A stretch of DNA of 64,000 bases from UBA2020 sp964551435 (GTDB lineage Bacteria; Pseudomonadota; Alphaproteobacteria; Micavibrionales; UBA2020): positions 204,624 to 268,623 of the forward strand of contig CAZKBS010000002.1 of NCBI GenBank assembly GCA_964551435.1. Direction: 5' to 3'. Of the stretch, positions 7,434 through 15,855 are shown in pieces (position 1 is the first letter of the stretch; each line of letters begins with the position of its first letter). Under the pieces are notes generated by a model. It ran no database searches and had not been told where the DNA came from. It was given only the letters and a program-made list of their open reading frames with translations. Both the position numbers and the translations under genes were made by a program.

Positions 7434-8215
7434 AACGGTTTGCGTGATTTAAGGTCATAGCGCCCGCCTGCAGACAGCCGCGTCACGTGAAAGCCCTCGG
7501 CCTCGAAAACTTCGCCGCGTTCGACATCAGCCATGTTGCAACGGTGCAGCTGTCGGCCATCGACAAAGGTTACCGTGCCGCTGCCGACGATATCCATGAC
7601 ACCGTCCTTGCGCAGCACGGCGGCCGTATCTTCGTCAACGCCGATACCCAACGTCGCGGGATGGCTGGCGACAGCATTGAAAAGCCGCGGCAGCCGGTTT
7701 CTTTCGCTGAAATGCGTATCAATCACGGCGCCCTGCAAAAGCCCGAAACCCGCCGTCATCTGCACTTCGCCTTTTTGCATGGCCTTATCGGGGTCGCCGC
7801 CGCAAATCATCAGCGCCGATGCCGCCGCCGCGCCCGCACTTGTGCCCGCGATGACGAGGGTGCCAGCCGCGTATTTGTCTGCCACGATATCAAAAGCCCG
7901 CGTGCCGGCCATCGCCTGCGTCAGACGCATCTGGTCGCCGCCGCTGAAAAAAACAACATCGGCCTTTTGCAAAACAGCCGCAACAGCATCGTCGTTCGCC
8001 ATGGCGCGGCTGTCGATATGAAGCACGGTGCAATCGGCAACGCCCAGCTTGGCATAGACGTCTTCGTAGCGCTTTTTCGCGGCTTCAGGCTCTGCGGTTG
8101 CCGAGGTAATCACGCACACGCGAGATTCCGCGCCGCGGCTTTCGGCCAGCACGCGGCGATGCACGCTCATGCTGCCTTCTTTGTCTTCTGCTCCGCCAAT
8201 CGCGATGAGCGTCAT
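7430..8215 (-). CDS. cphB: Cyanophycinase-type serine peptidase
   Basis: A 261-residue member of the peptidase S51 family. The nucleophile is Ser126 in AGTSAGA, with SGGDQ (91-95) and DTHFSERNR (about 166) forming the rest of the conserved active-site region. Cyanophycinases release beta-Asp-Arg dipeptides from the storage polymer cyanophycin inside the cell. No cyanophycin synthetase gene is in the window, so the substrate is not proven; related S51 peptidases act on other dipeptides. It is the first gene of a cphB-cutA pair. Confidence 0.85.
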   Translation of the reverse strand: MTLIAIGGAEDKEGSMSVHRRVLAESRGAESRVCVITSATAEPEAAKKRYEDVYAKLGVADCTVLHIDSRAMANDDAVAAVLQKADVVFFSGGDQMRLTQAMAGTRAFDIVADKYAAGTLVIAGTSAGAAAASALMICGGDPDKAMQKGEVQMTAGFGLLQGAVIDTHFSERNRLPRLFNAVASHPATLGIGVDEDTAAVLRKDGVMDIVGSGTVTFVDGRQLHRCNMADVERGEVFEAEGFHVTRLSAGGRYDLKSRKPL

Positions 8216-8381
8216 ATTCCGAACTCCTTATTGAACAACCAATACCATAATAATTTTCAAGCCGTTTCGCCAGACTTTTTCGGGACTAAAAAGGCACTTT
8301 CGAAAGATTCTAAGCTTTAAAATGCAAAATTTGCGTGCAACAATTCAAAACCACGAAGTTTTTAGCAAGAAAGTTACGCGC

Positions 8382-9329
8382 ATGAAACGCACCCCGCAGC
8401 CCAAGTCAGACAAAGATTTGCCGAATGTACGTTTCGATTTTCGCGCGGCGGCGCGCAAAGCCGTGAAAGACCACCCCGAAATGGCTAAGAACACTATTTT
8501 CGTCGATGCGGCAAACGACGATTACATAGCGATGCCGCGCGTTCTTGCCGCACTTGAAGAAGACGACGACGCCGCGGACGAGTTGCAGGATACGGTGCGC
8601 ACAGCCAAGCGCCTGAAAACATCTTTTTCCGACACCATCGACCTTGGCGGAAAAAAACATCTCCACAGCGTCGTGTTTCATAGCGACAAACACCCCCTTT
8701 ATGACCCCGCCAACAAGGCGATCGACGACATCGGCACCTTCGATCACGAAACGGGCCATGTGCTGTCACCCGAAACGCACGACACGCTGGCGGAAAATAC
8801 GGCGGATGCCTATGCCGTGATCCGCCATCTCCAGCGCTTTGATGGACAACAGACAGATATCGGTTATGCATCGTGGAAACGCGCGGTGCAGTTTATCATG
8901 GCCGGCAAGACATCGCACCTGACGACCTTCACGGTTGATAAAATCCTGATAGACCGCGACAGCGCCGGGTTTGTTTCGCTCACACCCGAACAAACCAAAA
9001 AAATCGCCAAGGAATATGCGCGTCTCAACACGCCCGACGAAGATCGTCTGCAATCCCTCGCCCGCGCGTTTCGTGCGGCGCGTGATAAAAAGCTGACGGC
9101 GGAGACGTTCCGCCGCATCGCCGCAATTACCCTCAACGCCGATACGAATTCGGATGTGTTTTATATGGGTGCACGCGCCCTGCATGCGCCGCTGCATAAC
9201 GGCAGCGCAACTTATAATGGGCGCAAAGTACACCTCAACGGCGATGAATGGCAGGATATCAAGGCACGTCTTGAGCGCAAAATCGCCAGCCTGCCCGCTA
9301 CGCATCCGCTCAAGAAAATTCAGCCCTGA
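8382..9329 (+). CDS. Hypothetical protein with HExxH motif
   Basis: A 315-residue soluble protein, no signal peptide or membrane segment. The central segment has HETGH at residues 122-126 followed by a conserved-looking LAENTADAYA at 136-145, so Glu138 may be a third zinc ligand; this is the pattern of a zinc metallopeptidase, but the overall sequence matches no family I can name. The C-terminal half is Lys/Arg-rich and helical. The frame opens at 8322, but the first 20 codons are AT-rich like the intergenic DNA, so I place the start at ATG 8382; the ribosome binding site (AAGAAAG) is weak. Monocistronic. Confidence 0.65.
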   Translation: MKRTPQPKSDKDLPNVRFDFRAAARKAVKDHPEMAKNTIFVDAANDDYIAMPRVLAALEEDDDAADELQDTVRTAKRLKTSFSDTIDLGGKKHLHSVVFHSDKHPLYDPANKAIDDIGTFDHETGHVLSPETHDTLAENTADAYAVIRHLQRFDGQQTDIGYASWKRAVQFIMAGKTSHLTTFTVDKILIDRDSAGFVSLTPEQTKKIAKEYARLNTPDEDRLQSLARAFRAARDKKLTAETFRRIAAITLNADTNSDVFYMGARALHAPLHNGSATYNGRKVHLNGDEWQDIKARLERKIASLPATHPLKKIQP

Positions 9330-9347
9330 ACATCAAAACTTTTTAGA

Positions 9348-9710
9348 TCAGCGCCTTTTCCGGCGGCGGATAAACTTTTCCAGCTCCCGCAGGGTTGATT
9401 TCAGCTGCACACTGAATACCGGATCGGCCACGGCATTCATCAAACGCGAACGGAAACGCGATGAAAAACGGTATGTCACGCGGGTATGCGACTCATCCAG
9501 CGCTTCGAACAGCATTTCACAGCGGTAGCGGAAATGGAGCCCCGTAACCCCGACATCGATTTCAGCGACACTCACCGCCCCCTTGCGCGAAACAAAACGG
9601 GCCGCACGGATATAGGGCACATAAGAGGGGAAGTTTTCCACATCCATCAACAGCGCATATATCTCGCGCTGCGGCAGAGGGAAAACGCGGGTATCCTCGG
9701 CGAAGGGCAC
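9348..9710 (-). CDS. Coenzyme Q-binding COQ10/RatA-like protein (START fold)
   Basis: A 120-residue protein of the polyketide cyclase/START-like family that includes COQ10, which handles ubiquinone, and RatA, described in enterobacteria as a ribosome association inhibitor. Diagnostic segments are LPQREIYALLMDVENFPSYV (about 11-30), WI/RCEMLFEALDE and VTYRFSSRFRSRLMNAV. It begins with GTG at 9708-9710. It is slightly short: family members are about 145-150 residues and the usual C-terminal stretch after FEKRA is reduced to RRRKRR. It lies 8 bases downstream of the secreted protein gene at 9719. Confidence 0.8.
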   Translation of the reverse strand: MPFAEDTRVFPLPQREIYALLMDVENFPSYVPYIRAARFVSRKGAVSVAEIDVGVTGLHFRYRCEMLFEALDESHTRVTYRFSSRFRSRLMNAVADPVFSVQLKSTLRELEKFIRRRKRR

Positions 9711-9718
9711 CCTGTTGC

Positions 9719-10495
9719 CTATTTCAGGGAAATAACGGCAAAGTGCTTGGTCATTTCGCGGTCATAGAACAAATCCACCGAAACCAGTTCACCGCGCATC
9801 AGCAGCTGATTGAGCGCGCCGCGCGATATAATATTGCCAGACCCCAGCAACCGCACACGGAAACGGATATAAAGCGCGCGGTCTTTGTTATTCATCAATT
9901 CCATACGCTTCAGAAGCTTTTCCGCGTCGTTCAGCGACATTTTCAAACGGTCAATCGTCAGCGGCTGCTGCAGCATGAATAAATAGGTACCTGGAAAAAA
10001 GGTCGTTGGTTCGGCTTCACCGCAAAGACGTCGCACATCCGCAGATGAACGGTTCCCCATGCTGAGCATCGTCAACGACCCAACGTTGACGAGCGCGGTA
10101 TCTTTCACGAACGGAAAATCCTGGGTTTCGAAACTGTAGCGGCCCAGATAGACAACGCCGGTCATTTCATAGTGCGTACGGAAATATTCACGCTTGCCCT
10201 GCAATTTGCGTCCGAGTTCCTGACGCACGTTGTTCCAGGCAAAGTCAGATTTATAATTTTCCTGATACAGGGGGCAGTACATCAACTTGGCGTATTCGTC
10301 GATGGTTTCGTTTTTGGTATTATCAAAAGCCTCGAGCATCAAACTGGTCAGCGCCAGCTCACGAAACGTCGGTGCCGCAAAAGACTCACCGCGACCTTCC
10401 ATCGCCTCGGGCGGCGATGCGGAAACAGGCAGCGCCAGCATCATGGCGAAGAAAGCGCCCATCAACGAGCATTTGACAAAACGGATTGACAGCAT
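9719..10495 (-). CDS. Secreted hypothetical protein, possibly DUF4852-like
   Basis: A 258-residue protein with a signal peptide (hydrophobic stretch about 9-25 ending VSASP). The mature domain begins around YAKLMYCPLYQENYKSDF and contains FETQDFPF; this layout reminds me of the DUF4852 family, but I am not certain. No catalytic motif is apparent. It is probably exported to the periplasm. It shares a strand and an 8-base spacing with the COQ10-like gene downstream. Confidence 0.6.
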   Translation of the reverse strand: MLSIRFVKCSLMGAFFAMMLALPVSASPPEAMEGRGESFAAPTFRELALTSLMLEAFDNTKNETIDEYAKLMYCPLYQENYKSDFAWNNVRQELGRKLQGKREYFRTHYEMTGVVYLGRYSFETQDFPFVKDTALVNVGSLTMLSMGNRSSADVRRLCGEAEPTTFFPGTYLFMLQQPLTIDRLKMSLNDAEKLLKRMELMNNKDRALYIRFRVRLLGSGNIISRGALNQLLMRGELVSVDLFYDREMTKHFAVISLK

Positions 10496-10579
10496 GATTT
10501 CCCCCTGCTTGCGTCCGGTTGGGGACGAAAGCGCTAAAAGCCTACCTACAAATTATACCAGCCTTGCCTGTGGCTGTCA

Positions 10580-11653
10580 TCAAGCCGCGGAAATAGCCAG
10601 CCGGACGGCTTTTTGCATCAGGGTCGGCAGGGCATAGTCCGCCAGCGCCGCAGGATGAACCCATATCCCGCCCTTGGGGAGCTTGACGGTCTTGACGCTG
10701 CATTGCCATATTTCAAGACTAAGATCGAAATGCGTAAAACTGTGCTTTACCGAAGCCCCCAGCGCGCGCGGCCCCTTGGCGGGCATAAAATCCAGCCGCA
10801 GCTCCCCAGCGGCCTGCTTGTCTTCAATCCATTCTGTGGTAGGCAGCTGGTAAAGACCTTCGTAAAGCCCCTTCTCTGTGCGCTTCTGTATCATGACCTG
10901 CCCTTTGGCATTGGTAATCCAGTACACTTTGCCGAATTTGGCGGGTTTGGCCTTTTTGGCCAACTTGCGGGGCAGGTCTTCGGCATGGCCGGCCTTTCTG
11001 GCCTTGCAATCGTTCTGCCATGGGCACAGGCCGCATTTCGGCTTGCGCGGGGTGCAGACAGTCGCCCCCAGCTCCATGAAAGCCTGTGTAAAATCGCCGG
11101 GGCGCGAATTGTCCGCCGCCAGCATGGCCGCCCCCGCGCGAATGGCGGGTTTTGACAGCGGCAACGGCTCTTTGATATCTAAAAAACGGCTGACCACCCG
11201 CTCCACGTTGCCGTCAACGGCGACGGCAGGCCGGTCAAAAGCGATAGACGCGATTGCCGCCGCGGTATAGGGGCCAATGCCGGGCAAATCCAGCAGGGCC
11301 TGCTCATCCGCCGGAAATCTGCCGCTATGCCGGGTAACCACCGCCTGCGCGCATTTATGCAGGTTACGGGCACGGGCGTAATAGCCAAGCCCCGCCCATG
11401 CCGTCAGCACGTCATCCAGCTGCGCCGCCGCCAAATCATCCACCGTCGGCCACAAACCGATGAACTTGTTAAAATATGGCCCGACGGTCACCACCGTCGT
11501 TTGCTGGAGCATGATTTCCGACAGCCAGACATGATAGGGGTTCGGGCGTTTGCCCTTGGCCGCACGCCATGGCATCACACGGCGGTGGCGGTCAAACCAC
11601 CCCAGCAAAGCGGCCTGCAGGGCCCCTGTATCGGTCTTTTTGCTTCTGGACAT
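10580..11653 (-). CDS. mutY: A/G-specific adenine DNA glycosylase
   Basis: A 357-residue MutY, which removes adenine mispaired with 8-oxoguanine. Glu46 in LSEIMLQQTT is the catalytic acid; the helix-hairpin-helix is LPGIGPYTAAAIAS (about 123-136), followed by AVDGNVERV with the catalytic aspartate; the iron-sulphur cluster cysteines are in CTPRKPKCGLCPWQNDC (Cys-x6-Cys-x2-Cys-x5-Cys). The C-terminal third is the NUDIX-like 8-oxoG recognition domain, with KHSFTHFDL. It is divergent from the DUF721 gene 29 bases away, an arrangement seen in other alphaproteobacteria. Confidence 0.96.
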   Translation of the reverse strand: MSRSKKTDTGALQAALLGWFDRHRRVMPWRAAKGKRPNPYHVWLSEIMLQQTTVVTVGPYFNKFIGLWPTVDDLAAAQLDDVLTAWAGLGYYARARNLHKCAQAVVTRHSGRFPADEQALLDLPGIGPYTAAAIASIAFDRPAVAVDGNVERVVSRFLDIKEPLPLSKPAIRAGAAMLAADNSRPGDFTQAFMELGATVCTPRKPKCGLCPWQNDCKARKAGHAEDLPRKLAKKAKPAKFGKVYWITNAKGQVMIQKRTEKGLYEGLYQLPTTEWIEDKQAAGELRLDFMPAKGPRALGASVKHSFTHFDLSLEIWQCSVKTVKLPKGGIWVHPAALADYALPTLMQKAVRLAISAA

Positions 11654-11682
11654 GCGTCTTTAAATAGACATACTCGGTATCC

Positions 11683-12204
11683 ATGACAACACCCAACCGT
11701 CCACGCCCTGTCGCGGACCTTGTCCCCGCCCTGACCAAAGACGCCTTTGGGAAGAAAAACATGCTGTTCGGCAAGATGCTGGCGGAATGGGAACATATTG
11801 CGGGGCCGGACATTGCCGCCCAGACCACCCCCATGGAGCTGAAATACAGCCGCCCCGCCAGCAAAAAAAAGGACGGGGATAAGGGCGACAAGACCCCGCC
11901 CAAGGCGACGCTGGTGCTGGCCGTACAGCCCGCCTTCGCGCTGGAGCTGAGCTACCAGAAAGACCTGCTGGCCGAGCGGCTGAATGTGTTTTTCGGCTAC
12001 AGCGCCATCAAGGATATCAAAATCGTCCAGCACTCCGGCGTTATGGATAATAAAAAGATAAAGGCGCCCCTGACCCGCCCGCTGACCATGCAGGAACAGC
12101 AAAAGATTGATGCGCTGGTGGGGGATATTCAAGAAAACGATTTACAAATTGCCTTAAAAAATTTAGGTAAAGCAATCGTCTCTCGGCTAGGCAAGAAGCC
12201 CTAG
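11683..12204 (+). CDS. DUF721 / DciA-like protein
   Basis: A 173-residue protein. The N-terminal part (LVPALTKDAFGKKN, about 13-26) and the segment AEWEHIAGPDIAAQTTPMEL (about 34-53) are typical of DUF721, the family containing DciA, the loader of replicative helicase in bacteria lacking DnaC. The region around 59-72 is a lysine-rich insert, and the end is basic. In alphaproteobacteria this gene normally sits beside mutY as here. I call the family with good confidence but helicase loading by this member is inference. Confidence 0.8.
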   Translation: MTTPNRPRPVADLVPALTKDAFGKKNMLFGKMLAEWEHIAGPDIAAQTTPMELKYSRPASKKKDGDKGDKTPPKATLVLAVQPAFALELSYQKDLLAERLNVFFGYSAIKDIKIVQHSGVMDNKKIKAPLTRPLTMQEQQKIDALVGDIQENDLQIALKNLGKAIVSRLGKKP

Positions 12205-12254
12205 GCCGCGTCCGCATTCAAAAATATGACAATATACAATTCCAAGGTGAATAC

Positions 12255-12821
12255 ATGAAAGTCGCAGCAAACACCCTCCGCAAAGGCATGGTGGTGGAAT
12301 ACAACGACAAGCTCTGGGTCGTGATGAGCAACGAAATCCGCACACCGGGCAAAGGCGCATCCGTTGCCCAGGTTGTCATGCGCGACATCATGTCGGGCAC
12401 CAAAACCGACATCCGCTTCGCCACGCAGGATATGGTGGAGCGCGCGCGCGTCGAAAGCATGGAATTCCAGTTCCTCTATGCCAATGACGGCGAGTACACG
12501 TTCATGAACAACGAAAACTATGAACAGATCGTCGTGAACAAGGATCTCATCGGCGAACCCGCGCAGTTCCTGCAGGACGGCATGATGGTTGAAGTGCAAA
12601 TGCACGAAGGCCGCCCGCTGTCGATAACCCTGCCCGAAACCGTCATCATGCAAATCGTCGAAGCCGACCCCGTGGTCAAAGGCCAAACGGCGTCTTCTTC
12701 GTACAAACCCGCTGTGCTGGAAAACGGCGCGCGCGTGATGGTACCGCCGCACATTGAATCCGGCACGCGCATCGTTGTGCGTACCGAAGATTCTTCCTAC
12801 GTCGAACGCGCAAAAGACTAA
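12255..12821 (+). CDS. efp: Translation elongation factor P
   Basis: A 188-residue EF-P of standard three-barrel length. It rescues ribosomes stalled on consecutive prolines. The tip loop of domain I reads RTPGKGAS, with Lys33 at the position modified by beta-lysylation in many proteobacteria; the modifying enzymes are not in the window. The end, GTRIVVRTEDSSYVERAKD, is the conserved domain III. AAGGTG lies 8 bases before the ATG. It appears to head a run of plus-strand genes through the inositol monophosphatase and OmpA-like genes. Confidence 0.97.
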   Translation: MKVAANTLRKGMVVEYNDKLWVVMSNEIRTPGKGASVAQVVMRDIMSGTKTDIRFATQDMVERARVESMEFQFLYANDGEYTFMNNENYEQIVVNKDLIGEPAQFLQDGMMVEVQMHEGRPLSITLPETVIMQIVEADPVVKGQTASSSYKPAVLENGARVMVPPHIESGTRIVVRTEDSSYVERAKD

Positions 12822-12829
12822 GCCGTCCG

Positions 12830-12994
12830 ATGAAGAACGACGTGCAGGATTGTTTCCACGTTTCCGCCGCCGAGGCCGAAACATGGAAACGCGCCGTGGC
12901 CGCACCGCCGGAGGCCGTGATGATGACATCCGTCCCCCAGCGCCCGCAAAACGTTAAACCGCTGTTCGGCAGCCTGTTCAGCCGTAACGACTAA
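12830..12994 (+). CDS. Possible small protein between efp and suhB
   Basis: A 54-codon frame fills the space between efp and suhB almost exactly. It has gene-like codon use and ends SLFSRND. The ATG at 12830 is 9 bases after the efp stop but lacks an obvious ribosome binding site. A later start at ATG 12918, with GGAGGCCGTG just upstream, would give 24-25 residues. It may be a real small protein or chance; no family recognised. Confidence 0.35.
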   Translation: MKNDVQDCFHVSAAEAETWKRAVAAPPEAVMMTSVPQRPQNVKPLFGSLFSRND

Positions 12995-13018
12995 CACACC
13001 AACCCGAAGGATACCGAG

Positions 13019-13831
13019 ATGGCCGTTGCCCGCCGCTCCGCACACATGAACGTCATGGTCGAGGCCGCTGAAAAAGCGGGCCGCTTACTGGTGCGTGACT
13101 TCGGCGAGGTTGAACAGCTGCAGGTATCCCGCAAGGGCCCCGGCAACTTCGTTTCCACCGCTGACCACAAAGCGGAAAAAATCATCCGCGAAGTTCTGAC
13201 CAAGGCCCGCCCCAAATACGGGTTTTTGATGGAAGAAAGCGGCGAAGTGAAAGGCGAAGATCCGTCCTGCCGCTGGATTGTCGATCCGCTCGACGGCACC
13301 ATGAACTTCCTGCACGGCATTCCGCACTGGTGCGTATCCATCGCGCTGGAAAAAGACGGCGACATCGTCGCGGGCGTGATTTACGACCCCGTGAAGGATG
13401 AACTGTTCTGGGCGGAAAAAGGCCTTGGCGCCTATCTCAATAACCGCCGCATTCAGGTTTCCGGCCGCAATTCGCTGTCCGAAGCGGCGATTGCCCTGCA
13501 TCATGCCGCCTATGACAGCATCGAAGGCCTCGGCGTGCTGGTGAAATCCGGCACCGTCATCCGTAACATGGGCAGCACCTGCCTTGACCTCGCCTATGTC
13601 GCGGCGGGCCGTCTGGATGCGTTTTGCAAATCGCATATCAGCGGCGGCCTGTGGGACGTTGCCGCAGGTATCGTTCTGGTTCGCGAAGCGCGCGGTCAGG
13701 CGACGGATGCCAAGCTGGGCAAAAATTTCAACACCGGCGGCAGCCTTGTTGCCGCCAACAGCGCCCTGCACAAAGACCTCGCGCAGCGCGTAAAAACCCC
13801 TGCCGCCAAAGCAGACGTCAAGGCGTCGTAA
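13019..13831 (+). CDS. suhB: Inositol-1-monophosphatase family protein
   Basis: A 270-residue member of the Mg2+-dependent inositol monophosphatase/SuhB family. Metal-binding motif 1 is GFLMEES (about 68-74) plus WIVDPLDGTMNFLHG (about 86-100), and motif 2 is GGLWDVAAG (about 210-218). Substrates may be inositol phosphates or, in some relatives, 3'-phosphoadenosine compounds. E. coli SuhB also works in rRNA transcription antitermination; whether this one does is unknown. GAAGGATACCGAG precedes the ATG. Next gene starts 14 bases downstream. Confidence 0.92.
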   Translation: MAVARRSAHMNVMVEAAEKAGRLLVRDFGEVEQLQVSRKGPGNFVSTADHKAEKIIREVLTKARPKYGFLMEESGEVKGEDPSCRWIVDPLDGTMNFLHGIPHWCVSIALEKDGDIVAGVIYDPVKDELFWAEKGLGAYLNNRRIQVSGRNSLSEAAIALHHAAYDSIEGLGVLVKSGTVIRNMGSTCLDLAYVAAGRLDAFCKSHISGGLWDVAAGIVLVREARGQATDAKLGKNFNTGGSLVAANSALHKDLAQRVKTPAAKADVKAS

Positions 13832-13845
13832 CCGAAGGGGGAAGC

Positions 13846-15741
13846 ATGGCCCGCGTGAAGCACTATCTTCTTGTCAGCGTTGCCGCAGCAGCACTTGCAA
13901 CCTCCGCCGCCGCGCCGGCGCGCGCGCAGTATCACTATTATAAATCCGAAAAGCCGAACGTCGAAATCGACCTTAGCGCTTTGTCGGGTAGTGCGCTCGC
14001 ACCAACGGCACCGCCGCAGCAGGATGCCGATGGCCATGCGCCGCCGGTTGTACTGCGCCAGCCACTGCCGCCAGTGCCCCCCGCTGCCCCTGTAGCGGCC
14101 GCGGCACCTGCCAGCGATGAACCCGCCGCCGAAGAAACACCAGCTGCAACTGCCGCGCAAGCGCCGATGCCTGCAGCGGCTCCCGCCGCCGGTATCCAGC
14201 AGCGCCGCGTTGTCAAACCGCTGTTCAGCGAACCCGTCGCACCGCCGCCCGCCCTGCGCGAAGCCGCCCCTGCAACGCCTGTAGCAGCACCTGCCGTAGA
14301 GGCCCGCCAGATTGAACCGCAGTTGACCGCAGCGCCCGCGGCCGAGCCTTCTGGCGCACCTGTAACCCCTCCGCTCAAAGCCGCAGCGGCACCTGCGCCC
14401 GCCGATATGCCCCCTGCGAAGCTGATGGCGCCTATTCTGGAGCCGATGCCCGCCGCCGCTATGCACCCCTTGCGCAAACCTGCGCGGGCTTCCGTCACAA
14501 CCAACGCGGCGCCGAAAGCGATTGTTGATGCGCCTGCATCTTCAAACGCTATAGATAATAGTGCCGCATCGGTTGCCGCGCCTGCGGTAAAATCTGCGGC
14601 ACCGTCTTCCCCGCCGTCCGCAGGCCGCATGTCTTACCCCCCTGCGGCGCGTCCGGCGGCAGATATCCAGCGATTTGAACGCCCCGTCCTGCCCGAAGGC
14701 CTGCGCGCTGACGAACAGGCAGCCCCCCTCCGTCAAGCGGCACCGCTCACAGCGCCCGCTACAGATATATCTGGCCCTGCTGCTGAAGCTTACCCCGCTG
14801 TTGACAGCAAGACCGCACAGGAAATCTCCGCGCCTGCAGAACACAGCCCCGCGCCGCAAGCCGCGTTGACGGATCTGCCCATACGCAAGCCGCATACCGA
14901 AGAGCTGCCGCAAACCGTGCTCAGCGATAACGATATGGCCGCCCTGCCTGAAACGGCGGTCGCGCCTGAAATGAAGCTGGATTCCCAAGCTTCCTATCAC
15001 CGCGCGCCTGCCGACGCGAAAACAGCGGAAGCACCGGCGGCGAATATGCAGCCGCCTGCCGCACCACAAGCGCAAAGGCCGTCGCTGGTCGTGGTCGACA
15101 CAGCAGCCCCTGCCGTAGGCACACTGCCGCGCCGCCAGCCTGTGACCACAACGCTGGATGCCCCGGAGGAAGCGCCCCAAACGGTTGCCGCCCCCGCAGC
15201 GAAAAGCGAAGCGAGCGAACCCGCCGCCAAACGCGAAAGCCTGATGCCGCTGACCGAAGACGAAGCCGAGGCCCTGCTGGCCACGCGCCCCGCGCCCAAA
15301 CCTGTTGAGAATATCCGCCCGCCCCTGACGGCGGCAGAACTTGAAAACGTCAGCCGCAATATCGAAGCCGTGCCCGCGCGCGTGGCCCTTGCGCCGCCCG
15401 CGCCGCAGCCCAAGGATATCGGCGTTCCGACAATGGCCGACCTGACGCTTGAATTTGCAGGTACCTCAAGCGACCTCACGCCGGAAACGCAGCAAAAGCT
15501 GGTCAATATCATTCCGCTTTTGCAGGAAAGCAAAACCCGCCGCCTTGCCGTGCATGCTTATGCTGCGGGTGAAGACGGCAGCAAGACCAGCGCCCGCCGC
15601 ATTTCGCTGTCGCGCGCGCTCGCCGTGCGTTCATTCCTGATGGATAACGGCGTGGAGCCGACGCGCGTCGATGTCCGCGCCCTCGGCCTTGAAACCGACC
15701 GCAAGCCGCTGGAGCGCGTCGATCTCGTCTTCGCACGATAA
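13846..15741 (+). CDS. Envelope protein with long Pro/Ala-rich region and C-terminal OmpA domain
   Basis: A 631-residue exported protein. The signal peptide ends around PARA-Q (about residue 27). Residues 50-520 are low-complexity, dominated by Ala and Pro with scattered charged segments, and should be extended. The last 105 residues form an OmpA-like peptidoglycan-binding domain: DLTLEFAGTSSDLTPETQQ, then ISLSRALAVRSFLMDNG and VDVRALG. A plausible role is tethering the envelope to peptidoglycan across the periplasm. I start at ATG 13846 because AAGGGGGAAGC precedes it and it gives the signal peptide; the frame is open upstream inside suhB but that is out of context. Confidence 0.85.
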   Translation: MARVKHYLLVSVAAAALATSAAAPARAQYHYYKSEKPNVEIDLSALSGSALAPTAPPQQDADGHAPPVVLRQPLPPVPPAAPVAAAAPASDEPAAEETPAATAAQAPMPAAAPAAGIQQRRVVKPLFSEPVAPPPALREAAPATPVAAPAVEARQIEPQLTAAPAAEPSGAPVTPPLKAAAAPAPADMPPAKLMAPILEPMPAAAMHPLRKPARASVTTNAAPKAIVDAPASSNAIDNSAASVAAPAVKSAAPSSPPSAGRMSYPPAARPAADIQRFERPVLPEGLRADEQAAPLRQAAPLTAPATDISGPAAEAYPAVDSKTAQEISAPAEHSPAPQAALTDLPIRKPHTEELPQTVLSDNDMAALPETAVAPEMKLDSQASYHRAPADAKTAEAPAANMQPPAAPQAQRPSLVVVDTAAPAVGTLPRRQPVTTTLDAPEEAPQTVAAPAAKSEASEPAAKRESLMPLTEDEAEALLATRPAPKPVENIRPPLTAAELENVSRNIEAVPARVALAPPAPQPKDIGVPTMADLTLEFAGTSSDLTPETQQKLVNIIPLLQESKTRRLAVHAYAAGEDGSKTSARRISLSRALAVRSFLMDNGVEPTRVDVRALGLETDRKPLERVDLVFAR

Positions 15742-15762
15742 AACCTCACGGACACGACAACC

Positions 15763-15849
15763 CGTCACACCAGCGAAAGCCGGTGTCGAGTTATAGCCTC
15801 ATGTGTTGCTGAACCCCCGTCTGGATTCCGGCCTGCGCCGGAATGACAA
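15763..15849. repeat. Intergenic palindromic repeats
   Basis: The gap between the OmpA-like gene and the convergent ABC gene holds two related palindromes. 15767-15786 folds with ACACC/GGTGT arms around GC-GAAA-GC. 15825-15844 is a perfect 8-base stem, ATTCCGGC-CTGC-GCCGGAAT. Both look like REP-type dispersed repeats common between alphaproteobacterial genes (the GTCATTCCGGC...GCCGGAATCCAG type). They may also help to terminate the convergent transcripts. Confidence 0.55.
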
Positions 15850-15855
15850 GGACGA

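Noticed and set aside
9348..9710. RatA as half of a toxin-antitoxin module
   Set aside because: No RatB-like partner is adjacent; the COQ10-like fold reading is safer.
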